NCBI RefSeq assembly: GCF_026168555.1 | Contig: NZ_CP092471.1 | Coordinates: forward strand, 444,501 to 508,500 | Source: Qipengyuania spongiae | GTDB taxonomy: Bacteria; Pseudomonadota; Alphaproteobacteria; Sphingomonadales; Sphingomonadaceae | DNA: 64,000 bases | Reading direction: 5' to 3' | In this document: positions 7,672 through 23,111 of the stretch, one piece after another | Layout: each line of letters begins with the position of its first letter | Position numbering within the stretch: position 1 is the stretch's first letter | Made by a program: the position numbers and the translations under genes | Notes under the pieces: model-generated | What the model saw: the letters and a program-made list of their open reading frames with translations, nothing else | What the model was told of the DNA's origin: nothing | Database searches by the model: none

Positions 7672-8587
7672 CAGGCCGCTCGCGAGCCATCCGGCGTTTC
7701 GCTACATGGTCGCGCTGTGGTTCGCCGCGCTGCTAGGGTTCGGCACTTACGTCATGCCCGCCGGCGTTTTCGAGCGCGGGGTGGAAGCGACCGGCCTCGC
7801 CGGCATCCTGCCCGCTGCCGCCCCCCCGCTGGGCGACACCGCGCGGCTGCTGATCAGCGCGGTCGCCGCCCTGCTCGGCGCGCTGCTGGGTCTGTTCGTT
7901 GCTAGCCGGGCCGGAAGCGATCGCCCTGCCGGCATCGACGACGGCGCCGACGAAATCGTGCTACCCGAACCCGAAGCTCCGGTCGAACGCGGCACGACCC
8001 GCCGCCGTCCGCTGCTGGTGCGCGAGGCGCTGTCCGAGGATTTCCCGCTCCCGAACGAACCGGTCGAGAGCGAGCCAGCCGAGGCTTCGGTCGAGGCCGG
8101 AATGGAATTCGAGCCGGACTTCGCGGCAGATGCGCAAGACACCGAAGCGTTCGATCGCCCGGCTGTTTCCTTCGCCGAAGCGGAGCACGACGACGAAACC
8201 GAATTCGCGGGCGACCCGTCCGCAGACCGCTTCCAGGACTTCTCCGATCCGTCCGACGATTTCGACGCCGAGAGCGATTTCGGAACCGGGGTCCAGCGCT
8301 TCGACGAGGCGAAATCGATTCTCCAGATCGGCCCGGTGGCCGAACCCGACGCACCGGACGGCGATCTCGCCGACCTCGGTCGGCAGCTCGAGAGCGCGCT
8401 TCATGCCTATCGCGAGCGGATGGCGGGGCACTGGGTGCCCGAAGAGGGCGACGTCGTCACCTTCCTGCGCCGCACGGCGCAGAACGGTGGATCGAGCGAT
8501 CTCGGCAGCGCGCCGGAAAGCGCCGATCTGCGCGAGGAATTGCGCAGCGCGCTGGCCAAACTTTCACAGGTCGGTCGCGACAGTTGA
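7658..8587 (+). CDS. Membrane protein of unknown function with a long acidic tail
   Basis: A 309-residue protein. ATG 7658 is preceded by CAGGGA, and the gene overlaps the glycosyltransferase end by 14 bases, so the two are probably co-transcribed. There are two membrane helices, at about residues 15-35 (MVALWFAALLGFGTYVMP) and 66-88 ([20 protein letters not shown]). A long, strongly acidic, Glu/Asp/Ser-rich region without recognisable domains follows up to about residue 240. A short, more ordered C-terminal segment around ADLGRQLESALHAYRERM ends the protein. I do not recognise the family. Its position suggests a role connected with the glycosylation genes, but this is inference only. Confidence 0.75.
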   Translation: MSQNNRPLASHPAFRYMVALWFAALLGFGTYVMPAGVFERGVEATGLAGILPAAAPPLGDTARLLISAVAALLGALLGLFVASRAGSDRPAGIDDGADEIVLPEPEAPVERGTTRRRPLLVREALSEDFPLPNEPVESEPAEASVEAGMEFEPDFAADAQDTEAFDRPAVSFAEAEHDDETEFAGDPSADRFQDFSDPSDDFDAESDFGTGVQRFDEAKSILQIGPVAEPDAPDGDLADLGRQLESALHAYRERMAGHWVPEEGDVVTFLRRTAQNGGSSDLGSAPESADLREELRSALAKLSQVGRDS

Positions 8588-8639
8588 TCTCCTGTCATAT
8601 GCGCGGCGACGCAACGTAATTACCGCATAATTCTCTCAA

Positions 8640-8654
8640 CGGCATTTTTATTGC
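8640..8654 (+). promoter_or_regulatory. Candidate sigma-54 promoter upstream of gltB
   Basis: The string CGGCAT-TTTTA-TTGC matches the -24/-12 pattern of RpoN promoters: GG and GC separated by ten bases, with TTGC at -12. It lies about 150 bases upstream of the gltB start. A nitrogen-assimilation gene is a plausible sigma-54 target. No clear NtrC site was found. A hairpin-capable repeat follows immediately, GCGTTGTT at 8653-8660 pairing with AATAACGC at 8670-8677. Confidence 0.4.
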
Positions 8655-8800
8655 GTTGTTCGCAGTTGCAATAACGCTAACCGCTCGTCATGAAGGTGCT
8701 TCATGCAATCCGCGCGGCGCTCTGACGGGTGCCGGCCAACGGCCACGCCCGGCGGGCTTCTCTCGAAAGCCCACCGGACCGAACCGCACGAGGGAGCCAG

Positions 8801-14865
<6,065 letters not shown>

Positions 14866-14998
14866 TTGCGTCGAAACCGGTGTGGCTTTTCTGCCCGGCA
14901 CCGCCGAAATGGTATGATGATCGCTCCGGCATCCTTGATAAGGCCGGGTTTTCGGGGGATGTTCTTCGAAGGTTGAGGGGCCGGGGGGCAGTTTTTCC

Positions 14999-16237
14999 GT
15001 GAATTTGCGTTTCGCGATAACGGCGATGATCGCCTCCTCCTTCGCGCCGAATGTTCCGCTTTATGCGCAGCAGGCACCCGCCGATCCTGGGGCCGAGAAC
15101 GTGCCGCAGCCGCCGCCCACCTTGCAAGACGCGCCGCCACCGGAACTGGTCGACTTCAAGCTCGTCGCGGCGCAGTTCGTGGACTCGCCGCTGACCGGGG
15201 ATGCGCAGAAGGATCTCGACTACGGCGGCAAGATCGACGCCTATGTCGATATCAAGGGCGGCGCGGTCGGCCTCGACAATTCGCTGAGCCTTCACGTGCA
15301 TCCGGAATTCCGCTTCGGTCAGAGCAGCAACGGCGAGATCGGCCTTTTGCCGACCAATTCGGCGCTTTTCTTTCCCGCCAGCGAGGGTGAGCGGTTCGAT
15401 CTCTCGGCCAACCTTACCAAGCGCTGGGCCAGCGGCACATCGCTCACCGTGGGCAAGGTCAACGTTTTCGATCTCGCGGCCCAGTTGCCGGTCACCGGGG
15501 GTGGCGGGGTCGAGGGGTTCATGAACCTGGCGTTCGCCCTGCCGCCGAGCGCGGTGGTCCCGAATTCGCTCGTCGGCGCGCTGTTGAACGTGCCAACATC
15601 CAAAGCTCTGTTCCGCCTCTGGGTCTTCGATCCCGCGCCCGCCTCCAGGCGCAGCGGCATCCCTACCCTGTTCGACGAAGGGGTCGGCGCGCTTGCTTCG
15701 GTGACGGTGCCGACGAACATCGGCGGCAAGCCGGGCTTCTATGCGCTCAAGGTCGCCGCCAGCACGCGGCGCGGCATCAGCACCCGCGCGCTCCCGCCAG
15801 CGCTGATTCCCCAGCAGGGATTGGGCTTCGGCGACAATCGCGGAGAATTCGCCGTGATCCTAGCGGGCTCCCAGTATCTCAGCGGCGGCCCGCGCGATCC
15901 GGCGGGCGGCATCGGCGTCTTCGCACAAGCCTTCGCCAGCGCGGGCGATCCAACCTTTCTCGACTACAGCGGACAGGCCGGGATCACCGGCAATCCGCCC
16001 GGCCGGCCGCAGGACCGCTTCGGACTCGGCTGGTTCCGCTATTCGCTGACCGATGGTCTGGTCGACGCGCTCGCACGCCGCGTGCCGCTGGAAGACGAGG
16101 AGGGGGTCGAGGCCTATTACACGATCGGCCTTAGCGCCCATCTGCGCCTGACCGCCGATCTGCAATATATAGACAGCGCGATCGCCCCGCGCGACGGCGC
16201 CCTGCTCGGCCAATTGCGGCTGGTGACGGCGTTCTGA
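14999..16237 (+). CDS. Carbohydrate-selective porin, OprB family
   Basis: A 412-residue outer-membrane porin-type protein starting at GTG 14999. A signal peptide covers about the first 24 residues (ending in PLYAQQ). A proline-rich linker follows, then alternating beta-strand sequence. OprB-like features are the opening LTGDAQKDLDYGGKIDAYVDIKGG, the GKVNVFD strand, the GLGWFRYSL segment, and a C-terminal strand ending LRLVTAF with a terminal Phe for outer-membrane insertion. It should form a channel for sugars or other small solutes. It stands alone after gltD; an extended -10-like TGGTATGAT at 14910-14918 could be its promoter. Confidence 0.85.
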   Translation: MNLRFAITAMIASSFAPNVPLYAQQAPADPGAENVPQPPPTLQDAPPPELVDFKLVAAQFVDSPLTGDAQKDLDYGGKIDAYVDIKGGAVGLDNSLSLHVHPEFRFGQSSNGEIGLLPTNSALFFPASEGERFDLSANLTKRWASGTSLTVGKVNVFDLAAQLPVTGGGGVEGFMNLAFALPPSAVVPNSLVGALLNVPTSKALFRLWVFDPAPASRRSGIPTLFDEGVGALASVTVPTNIGGKPGFYALKVAASTRRGISTRALPPALIPQQGLGFGDNRGEFAVILAGSQYLSGGPRDPAGGIGVFAQAFASAGDPTFLDYSGQAGITGNPPGRPQDRFGLGWFRYSLTDGLVDALARRVPLEDEEGVEAYYTIGLSAHLRLTADLQYIDSAIAPRDGALLGQLRLVTAF

Positions 16238-16241
16238 AAGA

Positions 16242-16273
16242 CGCCGGGCCGAGGGATCGGCCTTCTCCCGGCG
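16242..16273. terminator. Bidirectional terminator-like hairpin
   Basis: Nested complementary arms lie between two convergent stop codons: CGCCGGG with CCCGGCG outside and GCCGA with TCGGC inside, around a GGGA loop. There is no T tract. The position and strength suggest shared 3'-end formation for the porin and ung transcripts. Confidence 0.5.
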
Positions 16274-16279
16274 ATATTG

Positions 16280-16996
16280 CTATGAGCGGAGCGCCCGGTC
16301 GGTATGCGCCCAGTCGATCCGGCCCCGGCCATGGGCATTCAGGAAGGCGTTGGCGCGGCTGAAAGGGCGGCTGCCGAAGAACCCGCGATGGGCGGAAAGC
16401 GGACTCGGGTGCGGGCTCGTTATGACGCAATGCTTCCCGCCGTCCCGAACATCGCTCAGCCCTTCGATCCGCCTGGCCTTGGCCTGCGCGTGGCTGCCCC
16501 ACAAGATGAAGACCGAGGGCACGGGCTGTGCCGCGACCGCCGCGACGCAGGCGTCGGTGACCGCGTCCCAGCCCTGCCCCGCATGGCTGCCCGCTTTGCC
16601 TGCCTCGACTGTCAGCGTGTTGTTGAGCAGCAGCACGCCCTGTCGCGCCCATCCGGTGAGGTCGCCATGCTCGGGCCGCGGAATGCCGCAATCGCTTTCG
16701 AGCTCCTTGTAGATGTTCCGCAGGCTCGGCGGCACCTTCTCACCCTGCGGGACCGAAAAGGAGAGGCCCATTGCCTGTCCGGGCCCGTGATACGGGTCCT
16801 GCCCCAGGATCACCACGCGGACCTCGTCGAGCGGAGTCAGTTCCAGAGCGCGCAAGCGACAGCCGCGCGGGGGATAGACGGTCTTGCCCGCCTCTTCCTC
16901 CTCTGTCCTCAGCCAGCCGCCCAGCCGCCGGCTTTCGGGACTGTCGAGCACAGGTTCCAGGATGGGCTGCCAACTTTCCGGTATCTGCTCGGTCAT
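16280..16996 (-). CDS. ung: Uracil-DNA glycosylase, family 1
   Basis: The enzyme removes uracil from DNA as the first step of base-excision repair. At about 238 residues it matches family 1. The water-activating loop is VVILGQDPYHGPGQA with Asp67, the uracil-stacking segment is GLSFSVP, and the DNA-intercalating loop is HPSPLSAHRGFFGSRPFS with its catalytic His. ATG 16996 is preferred to the further upstream in-frame ATG because AGGAAAG precedes it and the protein then begins MTEQIPESW, as is normal for the family. The gene diverges from the RNase D gene. Confidence 0.96.
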   Translation of the reverse strand: MTEQIPESWQPILEPVLDSPESRRLGGWLRTEEEEAGKTVYPPRGCRLRALELTPLDEVRVVILGQDPYHGPGQAMGLSFSVPQGEKVPPSLRNIYKELESDCGIPRPEHGDLTGWARQGVLLLNNTLTVEAGKAGSHAGQGWDAVTDACVAAVAAQPVPSVFILWGSHAQAKARRIEGLSDVRDGGKHCVITSPHPSPLSAHRGFFGSRPFSRANAFLNAHGRGRIDWAHTDRALRS

Positions 16997-17078
16997 CGGA
17001 CTTTCCTGCGACGGGTCGCCGGTTTGCGCCAGTCCGCCCTTCCCACTCATCCCCAATCGGCCTAAGGCTCACGGTTAT

Positions 17079-17711
17079 ATGGCCGTATATTTTCACGAAG
17101 AAGACCTGCCTGATGGCGTTCTCGCTCCCGGTGACGATGGGGGAAGCGCGCTTGCCGTCGACACCGAGACCATGGGTCTCGTCACTCCGCGCGACCGGCT
17201 CTGTCTGGTCCAGATCAGCGATGGCGGGGGGGACGAGCATCTCGTGCGCTTCAGCCCCGACAGCAATTACGACGCGCCCAATCTCAAGGCGGTGCTGGGC
17301 GATCCGAACCGGGTCAAGCTCTACCATTTCGCCCGCTTCGACCTCGCCGCGATCGAATATTACCTCGGCGTAACCGCCGCGCCGGTGTTCTGCACCAAGA
17401 TCGCGAGCAAGCTCACCCGCACCTATACCGACCGGCATGGCCTCAAGAACCTCGTCGAGGAACTGCTGGGCGAAAGCATTTCCAAGCAGCAGCAGTCGAG
17501 CGACTGGGGCGGCCCCGTTCTCAACGACGCGCAACGCGAATATGCGGCGAGCGACGTGCGCTATCTCCACCGGATGAAGACGATCTTCGAGGAACGGCTG
17601 GCGCGCGAGGGGCGGACCGAGATGGCGCAGGCCTGCTTCGACTTCCTGCCCACCCGCGCCCGGCTCGACATCGCCGGCTGGGCCGACCACGACATTTTCA
17701 GCCACGCGTAA
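17079..17711 (+). CDS. Ribonuclease D-type 3'-5' exonuclease (short form)
   Basis: A 210-residue protein consisting of the DEDDy exonuclease domain only, without the HRDC domains of E. coli RNase D. The acidic residues are visible: DTET near residue 28, FARFD near 89, and YAASDVRYL near 158, where the tyrosine and aspartate form the third motif. It probably trims structured RNA 3' ends. This compact form is common in alphaproteobacteria. It sits 23 bases before lptC in the same direction, an arrangement that recurs in sphingomonads. Confidence 0.9.
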   Translation: MAVYFHEEDLPDGVLAPGDDGGSALAVDTETMGLVTPRDRLCLVQISDGGGDEHLVRFSPDSNYDAPNLKAVLGDPNRVKLYHFARFDLAAIEYYLGVTAAPVFCTKIASKLTRTYTDRHGLKNLVEELLGESISKQQQSSDWGGPVLNDAQREYAASDVRYLHRMKTIFEERLAREGRTEMAQACFDFLPTRARLDIAGWADHDIFSHA

Positions 17712-17734
17712 TTTCGCGCGGGATAACAGACCCC

Positions 17735-18412
17735 ATGGTGTCCAACAGGCGCAGGATCGAAACGAGCGAGGCGGCCGAGCGGCGCAGCCGGCGCCAGCAT
17801 TTCGCCGCGCCCGGCGGATCGCACGACCGGCTTGTGAAACTGCTCGCCACTGCCCTCCCGATGGCGGTGGGCGTGGTCGCCGCGCTGATGGTGGTGACGC
17901 CCCTCTCCCCCCGCGGCGAGGTGAGCTTCCTGCTCGACCGCAACAAGGTGGCGGTTATCGACGAACGCCTGCGCGTCGACAACGCGCTTTATCGCGGACA
18001 GGACAATCGCGGCCGCCCCTTCTCGCTCACCGCACGCGAGGTGGTGCAGCGATCGAGCGCGGAGGGCATCGTGCGCCTCGACGATCTCGTCGCGCGACTG
18101 CTGCTCGATGACGGCCCGGCCCAGCTCGATGCCGGCACCGGCGCCTACGCTCTCGACGAGGAAGTCGTGACGGTCGACGGCGCGGTAACCATGCGCACGG
18201 CTGACGGTTACTCCATGCTGCTGCGCGACGTGGCGGTCAATCTGGCCACCCGCACCGCGCTCGGCACGGGCGGCGTTTCGGGCGCGACCCCCGCCGGGAC
18301 GTTCTCGGCCAACCGGCTCGAGGCCGATCTGGGCGAACGCACGGTAGCACTATCCGGCAATGCGCGGATGAGGATGATCCCCGGCCAGCTCAATTCCATG
18401 AGGATGCCCTGA
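17735..18412 (+). CDS. lptC: LPS export system protein LptC
   Basis: A bitopic inner-membrane protein of 225 residues, which receives LPS from the LptBFG transporter and passes it to LptA. There is a basic cytoplasmic N-terminus (about 35 residues), one membrane helix near 36-55 (LATALPMAVGVVAALMVV), then the periplasmic beta-jellyroll OstA-like domain. The stop codon overlaps the lptA start (TGATG), so the two are coupled. The domain assignment rests on the topology, the VDNALYRGQDNRGRPF-type strand and the gene order. Confidence 0.9.
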   Translation: MVSNRRRIETSEAAERRSRRQHFAAPGGSHDRLVKLLATALPMAVGVVAALMVVTPLSPRGEVSFLLDRNKVAVIDERLRVDNALYRGQDNRGRPFSLTAREVVQRSSAEGIVRLDDLVARLLLDDGPAQLDAGTGAYALDEEVVTVDGAVTMRTADGYSMLLRDVAVNLATRTALGTGGVSGATPAGTFSANRLEADLGERTVALSGNARMRMIPGQLNSMRMP

Positions 18413-18993
18413 TGCTTCGAAAGCCGTCTTCCCCCGCCGCCGCTCTCGGCACGCGTGCGGCGAAATCCTTCCTGCTCGGCTTCGCCGCGACGGCGGTCGC
18501 CTTTGCCGGCATCCAGCTGAACGCGCAGGCGATCGCCGGGCACAATTCCAACGCTCCGGTCGATTATGCCGCGAACCGGATCGAGCTGCAGGACCGGCAG
18601 AACCGCGTGGTCCTGTCGGGCAATGTCGTGATCACCCAGGCCGGGCTGACGCTGAACGCCGCGCGGACGCTGGTGAACTATTCCGACGCAGGCAGCCTGC
18701 AGATTCAGCGGATCATGGCGACCGGCGGGGTGACCGTGACGCGCGGCAACGAGCGGGCGCGGGGCGACAATGCGGTCTACGATTTCAACCGGCGGATCAT
18801 CACGATGGCTGGCAATGTCCGCCTCAATCGCGGCTCCGACACGCTCAACGGCGGACGGCTGGTGATCGATCTTGCAAGCGGCGTCTCGAGCGTCGACGGC
18901 AGCGCCAGCGGCTCTTCCTCGGTCGAAGGTGTCGAGGCGCGCGAGAGCGGCGGCCGGGTCAGCGGCACCTTTTCGGTTCCCGAAGGCGACTGA
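18412..18993 (+). CDS. lptA: LPS transport periplasmic protein LptA (OstA-like)
   Basis: A 193-residue periplasmic bridge protein for LPS transport. A signal peptide lies near residues 15-42 (LLGFAATAVAFAGIQLNAQAIA). A repetitive beta-jellyroll follows, with typical repeats such as PVDYAANRIELQDRQNRVVLSGNV, ITQAGLTLNAARTLVNY and AVYDFNRRIITMAGNV. A short Ser/Gly-rich tail may be disordered. Translation is coupled to lptC through the TGATG overlap, with GAGGA upstream of the start. lptB is not seen downstream; the next gene, holA, is convergent. Confidence 0.92.
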   Translation: MLRKPSSPAAALGTRAAKSFLLGFAATAVAFAGIQLNAQAIAGHNSNAPVDYAANRIELQDRQNRVVLSGNVVITQAGLTLNAARTLVNYSDAGSLQIQRIMATGGVTVTRGNERARGDNAVYDFNRRIITMAGNVRLNRGSDTLNGGRLVIDLASGVSSVDGSASGSSSVEGVEARESGGRVSGTFSVPEGD

Positions 18994-19015
18994 GCCCCTT
19001 TCGCAAGTCGCCGCG

Positions 19016-20053
19016 TTAGCGCGTGGCGAAGCGGCAGATTCGGGTCAGCCCCTGCGCCAGCAGCATCTCGGCCGCCTGGCTGTTGGTCAGCAATTCGCGG
19101 TGCAGTTCGGTCAACCGCATGGTCAGCATGTCGAGCTTGCGCCCGCGCCAGTTCTGCGCCTGCGCGCGGATATCGCGCTCCTCGCGGAAGAATATGCAGA
19201 GCTGTGCCTTGTCGCCCCGCCCCAGATCCTCGAACTTGCCACGCGGGCCGAGCTTGGCGGCGATCCGCGCCAGTTGCGCTGCCCGCCGCTCGAAGGCGAG
19301 CAAGGTGCCGACCGGGTTGAGGCCGACCTGTCGCATCCGGACCAGCTCCGCGCTCAGCCGCCCGCCTTCGCCGCCGAGCACGACATTGACCAGCGGCATG
19401 AAGCCGTCCTCCTCGCAACCGGCGGCCACGGCATCGAGATCGTCGGCCGTGGGCTTTTTCGGCGATTGCGGCGCGGCATCGAGATAAAGCGCCAGCTTCT
19501 CGATCTCCGAGGCGGCCAGCCGGACATCGAGATTGGCGGCCCGCGCAATGCGTTCGGCCAGTGCGTGATCGAAATGAACGCCCGCCCCGTCGCCCAGCGC
19601 CCGCACGGTCTGCGTGACCGAGGCGAGATCGGGCGGATAGAACATCGCGACCAGCGCATCCTTGCGCTTTTCGAGCAGCTTGGCGGTGCGCGACTTGTCG
19701 GTGGCGGAGGTGGCGACGACGATCACCGGGCACGCCTCGCCCGCTCCGGCCTCGCCCGTCTCGATCAGGGTCGCAATCGCGTCGTGTGCCTCGTCGCCGC
19801 TGGCGCGCACCCAGATGTGGCGACTGTCGCCGAACAGCGAGGTCGAGCGTGCCTCGTCACCTAGCCGGGCCGGATCGGATTTGAGGTCCGCGCCGCTCAT
19901 TTCGACCTTCTCGCCCGTGTCGGGCAGCGCGGCGACGAGATCGCGCGCGGCGGCACTCGCCCCGGCCTCGTCCTGCCCGCAGAAGAAGAAGATGCCCGCC
20001 TGGCCGATCGCGGTCTTCAGCTTGGCCGCATAGTCACGATTGGTCGCCTTCAC
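19016..20053 (-). CDS. holA: DNA polymerase III delta subunit
   Basis: The delta subunit of the clamp loader, which opens the beta sliding clamp; 345 residues, starting at GTG 20053. The fold is visible from an N-terminal RecA-like domain (FFFCGQDEAGASAAARDLV near residue 23; the P-loop is degenerate, as expected for delta) through an ATPase-like lid to the C-terminal collar domain with FEDLGRGDKAQLCIFFREERDIRAQAQNW. It is the last gene of a minus-strand group DUF3576-leuS-lptE-holA and begins 22 bases after lptE. This order is common in sphingomonads. Confidence 0.92.
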   Translation of the reverse strand: MKATNRDYAAKLKTAIGQAGIFFFCGQDEAGASAAARDLVAALPDTGEKVEMSGADLKSDPARLGDEARSTSLFGDSRHIWVRASGDEAHDAIATLIETGEAGAGEACPVIVVATSATDKSRTAKLLEKRKDALVAMFYPPDLASVTQTVRALGDGAGVHFDHALAERIARAANLDVRLAASEIEKLALYLDAAPQSPKKPTADDLDAVAAGCEEDGFMPLVNVVLGGEGGRLSAELVRMRQVGLNPVGTLLAFERRAAQLARIAAKLGPRGKFEDLGRGDKAQLCIFFREERDIRAQAQNWRGRKLDMLTMRLTELHRELLTNSQAAEMLLAQGLTRICRFATR

Positions 20054-20075
20054 GCCGCCCGCCTCGCGGAAGGGG

Positions 20076-20573
20076 TCACGATTCGGGGCGCAGCGTCAGC
20101 GCGATGCGCGTTACCATCTGGTCGGCGACTTCGCGGGCGAGGTTCTCGAGCGCGGTCTGTTCGGCGGCGATGGTGGCGTATTCGCTCGACACCACGTCGA
20201 TTCCCGCATCCGAGCCCGCCGTCGCATCGAGCAGGATCGCGCCGGTCGATAGGTCGACGAGCTGGTAGCGGCTGCGCAGCACCCGCCGCTCGCGCGTCAC
20301 GCGGTTGTCGCCGACCACGCCGAGCCCCTCGAGCCGGTCGTCGAGCCGCACGTCGAGCCGATAGAGCGGCGCCGAATCGTTGCCTCCCGCATTGGCCGCA
20401 GCGAAGCGATCAACCAGCGCGTTGCGCACCAGCCAGCCCGCCCGACCCTCGATCGCCGGGACCTCGACGCCGGCGAGCCCCTGCGCGACCGCGCCGCTGC
20501 CGCCGCCGGCATACATCGGCTGGAGCGAACAGCCCGACAAGACGAGCGCAAGAAGGGCGAGCAGGATCCGCAT
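20076..20573 (-). CDS. lptE: LPS assembly lipoprotein LptE
   Basis: A 165-residue outer-membrane lipoprotein that plugs and assists the LPS translocon LptD. A short signal peptide ends in the lipobox LSGC (Cys about residue 15). The mature part contains the family's PLYRLDVRLDDRLEGLGV beta strand and the ATIAAEQTALENLAREVADQMVTRIAL helix. The ATG at 20573 overlaps the leuS stop (TGATG), so it is translated by coupling. The function follows from the lipobox, the size and the neighbour order, since LptE sequences are poorly conserved. Confidence 0.9.
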   Translation of the reverse strand: MRILLALLALVLSGCSLQPMYAGGGSGAVAQGLAGVEVPAIEGRAGWLVRNALVDRFAAANAGGNDSAPLYRLDVRLDDRLEGLGVVGDNRVTRERRVLRSRYQLVDLSTGAILLDATAGSDAGIDVVSSEYATIAAEQTALENLAREVADQMVTRIALTLRPES

Positions 20574-23086
20574 CAAGTGACGATATTGACCAATCTGTCG
20601 GGCACGACAATGACCTTGCGCACCGTCGCCCCGTCGATGCTGCGCCGGACCTTTTCCGAAGCGAGCGCCATCGCCTCGAGATCGTCCTTCGAGGCACCCT
20701 TGGGAGCAGTCAGCGTGTCGCGCAGCTTGCCCATGTGCTGGACCGCGATGGTCACCTCGTCCTCGACCAGCAGCGCGGGATCGACCTGCGGCCAGGCGGC
20801 ATCGGCGACGAGGCCTTGTCCGCCCATCCCGGTCCAAGCCTCCTCGGCGAGATGCGGCATCATTGGCGCGACGAGCTGCACCAGCGTGCGGATCGCGGCG
20901 GAGCGGCTGGCGGAGGGCGCGGCCTTCTCGACCGCCCCGGTCAGTTCGTAGATGCGCGCGACTGCCTTGTTGAAGCCGAGCGCCTCGATATCCCCGGCCA
21001 CCGCGGCCACGGTCTGGTGGGTCTTGCGATCGAGCGCCTTGTCCTCACCGCTTGCCGTGGCCTCGTGCTGGCCGAACAGGCGCCAGAGGCGATGGACGAA
21101 GCGGTGGCAGCCCTCGATCCCCGCTTCGGACCACGGCAGGTCGCGCTCCGGCGGGCTGTCGCTGAGCATGAACCAGCGCACCGCGTCGGCGCCGTAGGTG
21201 TCAATGATCGTGTCGGGATCGACGACGTTCTTCTTCGATTTCGACATCTTGATGACGCGGCCGATCTCGACCTCCCCGCCATCGTCCTTCAGCAGAGCGC
21301 GTTCCGCCCCGCGGCTGATCTCGTCGGGCGCGTAATAGACCGTCTTGCCGCCCTCGCGCCGCGAATAGGTCTCGTGCGTCACCATTCCCTGCGTGAACAG
21401 GCTGGCGAAGGGTTCCTTCACGTCGATCAGTCCGATGCGGTTCAGCGCGCGGGTCCAGAAGCGGGCATAGAGCAGGTGCAGGATCGCGTGCTCGATCCCG
21501 CCGATATATTGCTCGACCGGGAGCCACTTGGCGATTTCCTCGCGGTCGAAGGGCTTGTCTTCCGGCTGGCTGGCGAAGCGCAGGAAATACCACGAGCTGT
21601 CGACGAAGGTGTCGAGCGTATCGGTCTCGCGCGTGGCCCTGCCGCCGCATTCGGGGCAATCGACATGCTTCCAGCTTTCGTGCCGTTCCAGCGGATTGCC
21701 CGGAGTCTGGAAGTCGACATCGTCCGGGAGCGTGATCGGCAGGCTGGACTTCGGGGCGGGCACCACGCCGCAGGTCTCGCAATGGATGAAGGGGATCGGT
21801 GTGCCCCAGTAACGCTGGCGGCTGACGCCCCAGTCGCGCAGGCGCCAGACGGTCTTGCCCTCGCCCGTGCCCTGCTGCTCGATCCGGTCGATGATCGCGC
21901 GCTTGGCCTCCTCGATACTCATCCCGTCGAGGAAGTCGGAATTGACGATCACGCCCTCTCCGGCTTCGGCCTCGCCCGAGAAAGGCTTGTCCGCCTCCTC
22001 GAGGCTGGGCGCGACGACGCGCGGGATCGGGAGACCGTATTTGGTCGCGAATTCGAAGTCGCGCTGGTCGTGCCCCGGCACTGCCATGACCGCGCCGGTG
22101 CCGTAATCCATCAGCACGAAGTTCGCGATATAGACAGGCAGGTCGGCCCCGGTGAAGGGGTGCCGGGCCGTGATCCCGGTGTCGAAGCCCAGCTTTTCCG
22201 CCGTTTCCAATTCGGCCGCGGTCGTGCCGCCCTTCTTGCACAGCGCGATGAAGTCGCGGGCGGCGTCGCTCTCCAGCCCTTGCGCCAGCGGATGATCGGC
22301 AGCGACGGCAACGAAACTCGCCCCGAAGATCGTGTCGGGACGGGTGGTGTAGACGGGCAGTTTGTCGCCGCTGGAAAGATCGAAGCTGAATTCCAGACCA
22401 CGCGACTTGCCGATCCAGTTCTCCTGCATCAGCCGCACCTTGTCGGGCCAGTTCTCGAGAGTGCCGAGCCCTTCAAGCAGCTCCTCGGCGAAGTCGGTGA
22501 TCCTGAGGAACCACTGGCTGAGCTTGCGCTTCTCGACCTCCGCGCCCGAACGCCAGCCCTTGCCGTCGATCACCTGCTCGTTGGCGAGCACGGTCATGTC
22601 GACCGGGTCCCAATTGACCTCGCTCTCCTTGCGATAGACCAGACCCGCCTCGTACAGGTCGAGGAACAGCGCCTGTTCGTGGCCGTAATATTCCGGCTCG
22701 CAGGTAGCGAGCTCGCGGCTCCAGTCGAGCGCGAAGCCGAGGCGTTTCAGCTGCGCTTTCATGTGCTCGATATTGTCGCGGGTCCAGCCGCCCGGATGGA
22801 CGCCCTTTTCCATCGCGGCGTTTTCCGCCGGCATTCCGAAGGCGTCCCACCCCATCGGATGCAGCACCTCGTGGCCGGTCGCCTTCTTGTAGCGCGCCAG
22901 CACGTCGCCCATCGTGTAGTTGCGGACATGGCCGATATGGATGCGCCCGCTGGGATAGGGGAACATCTCGAGCACGTAGCTCTTGGGCTTGTCGGAATTG
23001 CTGTTGGCGCGGAAGGTCTGTGCCTCGTCCCACGCACGCTGCCAGCGTCCGTCGGCGGACGACGGATCGAAACGGGTCTCGCTCAT
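20573..23086 (-). CDS. leuS: Leucyl-tRNA synthetase
   Basis: A class I aminoacyl-tRNA synthetase charging tRNA-Leu, 837 residues. The HIGH motif appears as [19 protein letters not shown] near residue 43 and the KMSKS motif as [14 protein letters not shown] near residue 615. The CP1 editing domain between them contains [12 protein letters not shown] and the [19 protein letters not shown] region, so proofreading should be intact. A Cys-x2-Cys pair (HCETCGV) and CPECGG form the zinc-type insertion. The anticodon-binding domain ends the protein. The gene lies between the DUF3576 lipoprotein (25 bases upstream) and lptE (overlapping). Confidence 0.97.
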   Translation of the reverse strand: MSETRFDPSSADGRWQRAWDEAQTFRANSNSDKPKSYVLEMFPYPSGRIHIGHVRNYTMGDVLARYKKATGHEVLHPMGWDAFGMPAENAAMEKGVHPGGWTRDNIEHMKAQLKRLGFALDWSRELATCEPEYYGHEQALFLDLYEAGLVYRKESEVNWDPVDMTVLANEQVIDGKGWRSGAEVEKRKLSQWFLRITDFAEELLEGLGTLENWPDKVRLMQENWIGKSRGLEFSFDLSSGDKLPVYTTRPDTIFGASFVAVAADHPLAQGLESDAARDFIALCKKGGTTAAELETAEKLGFDTGITARHPFTGADLPVYIANFVLMDYGTGAVMAVPGHDQRDFEFATKYGLPIPRVVAPSLEEADKPFSGEAEAGEGVIVNSDFLDGMSIEEAKRAIIDRIEQQGTGEGKTVWRLRDWGVSRQRYWGTPIPFIHCETCGVVPAPKSSLPITLPDDVDFQTPGNPLERHESWKHVDCPECGGRATRETDTLDTFVDSSWYFLRFASQPEDKPFDREEIAKWLPVEQYIGGIEHAILHLLYARFWTRALNRIGLIDVKEPFASLFTQGMVTHETYSRREGGKTVYYAPDEISRGAERALLKDDGGEVEIGRVIKMSKSKKNVVDPDTIIDTYGADAVRWFMLSDSPPERDLPWSEAGIEGCHRFVHRLWRLFGQHEATASGEDKALDRKTHQTVAAVAGDIEALGFNKAVARIYELTGAVEKAAPSASRSAAIRTLVQLVAPMMPHLAEEAWTGMGGQGLVADAAWPQVDPALLVEDEVTIAVQHMGKLRDTLTAPKGASKDDLEAMALASEKVRRSIDGATVRKVIVVPDRLVNIVT

Positions 23087-23111
23087 ATCGCCCCCGATAG
23101 GAGAAGGAATG

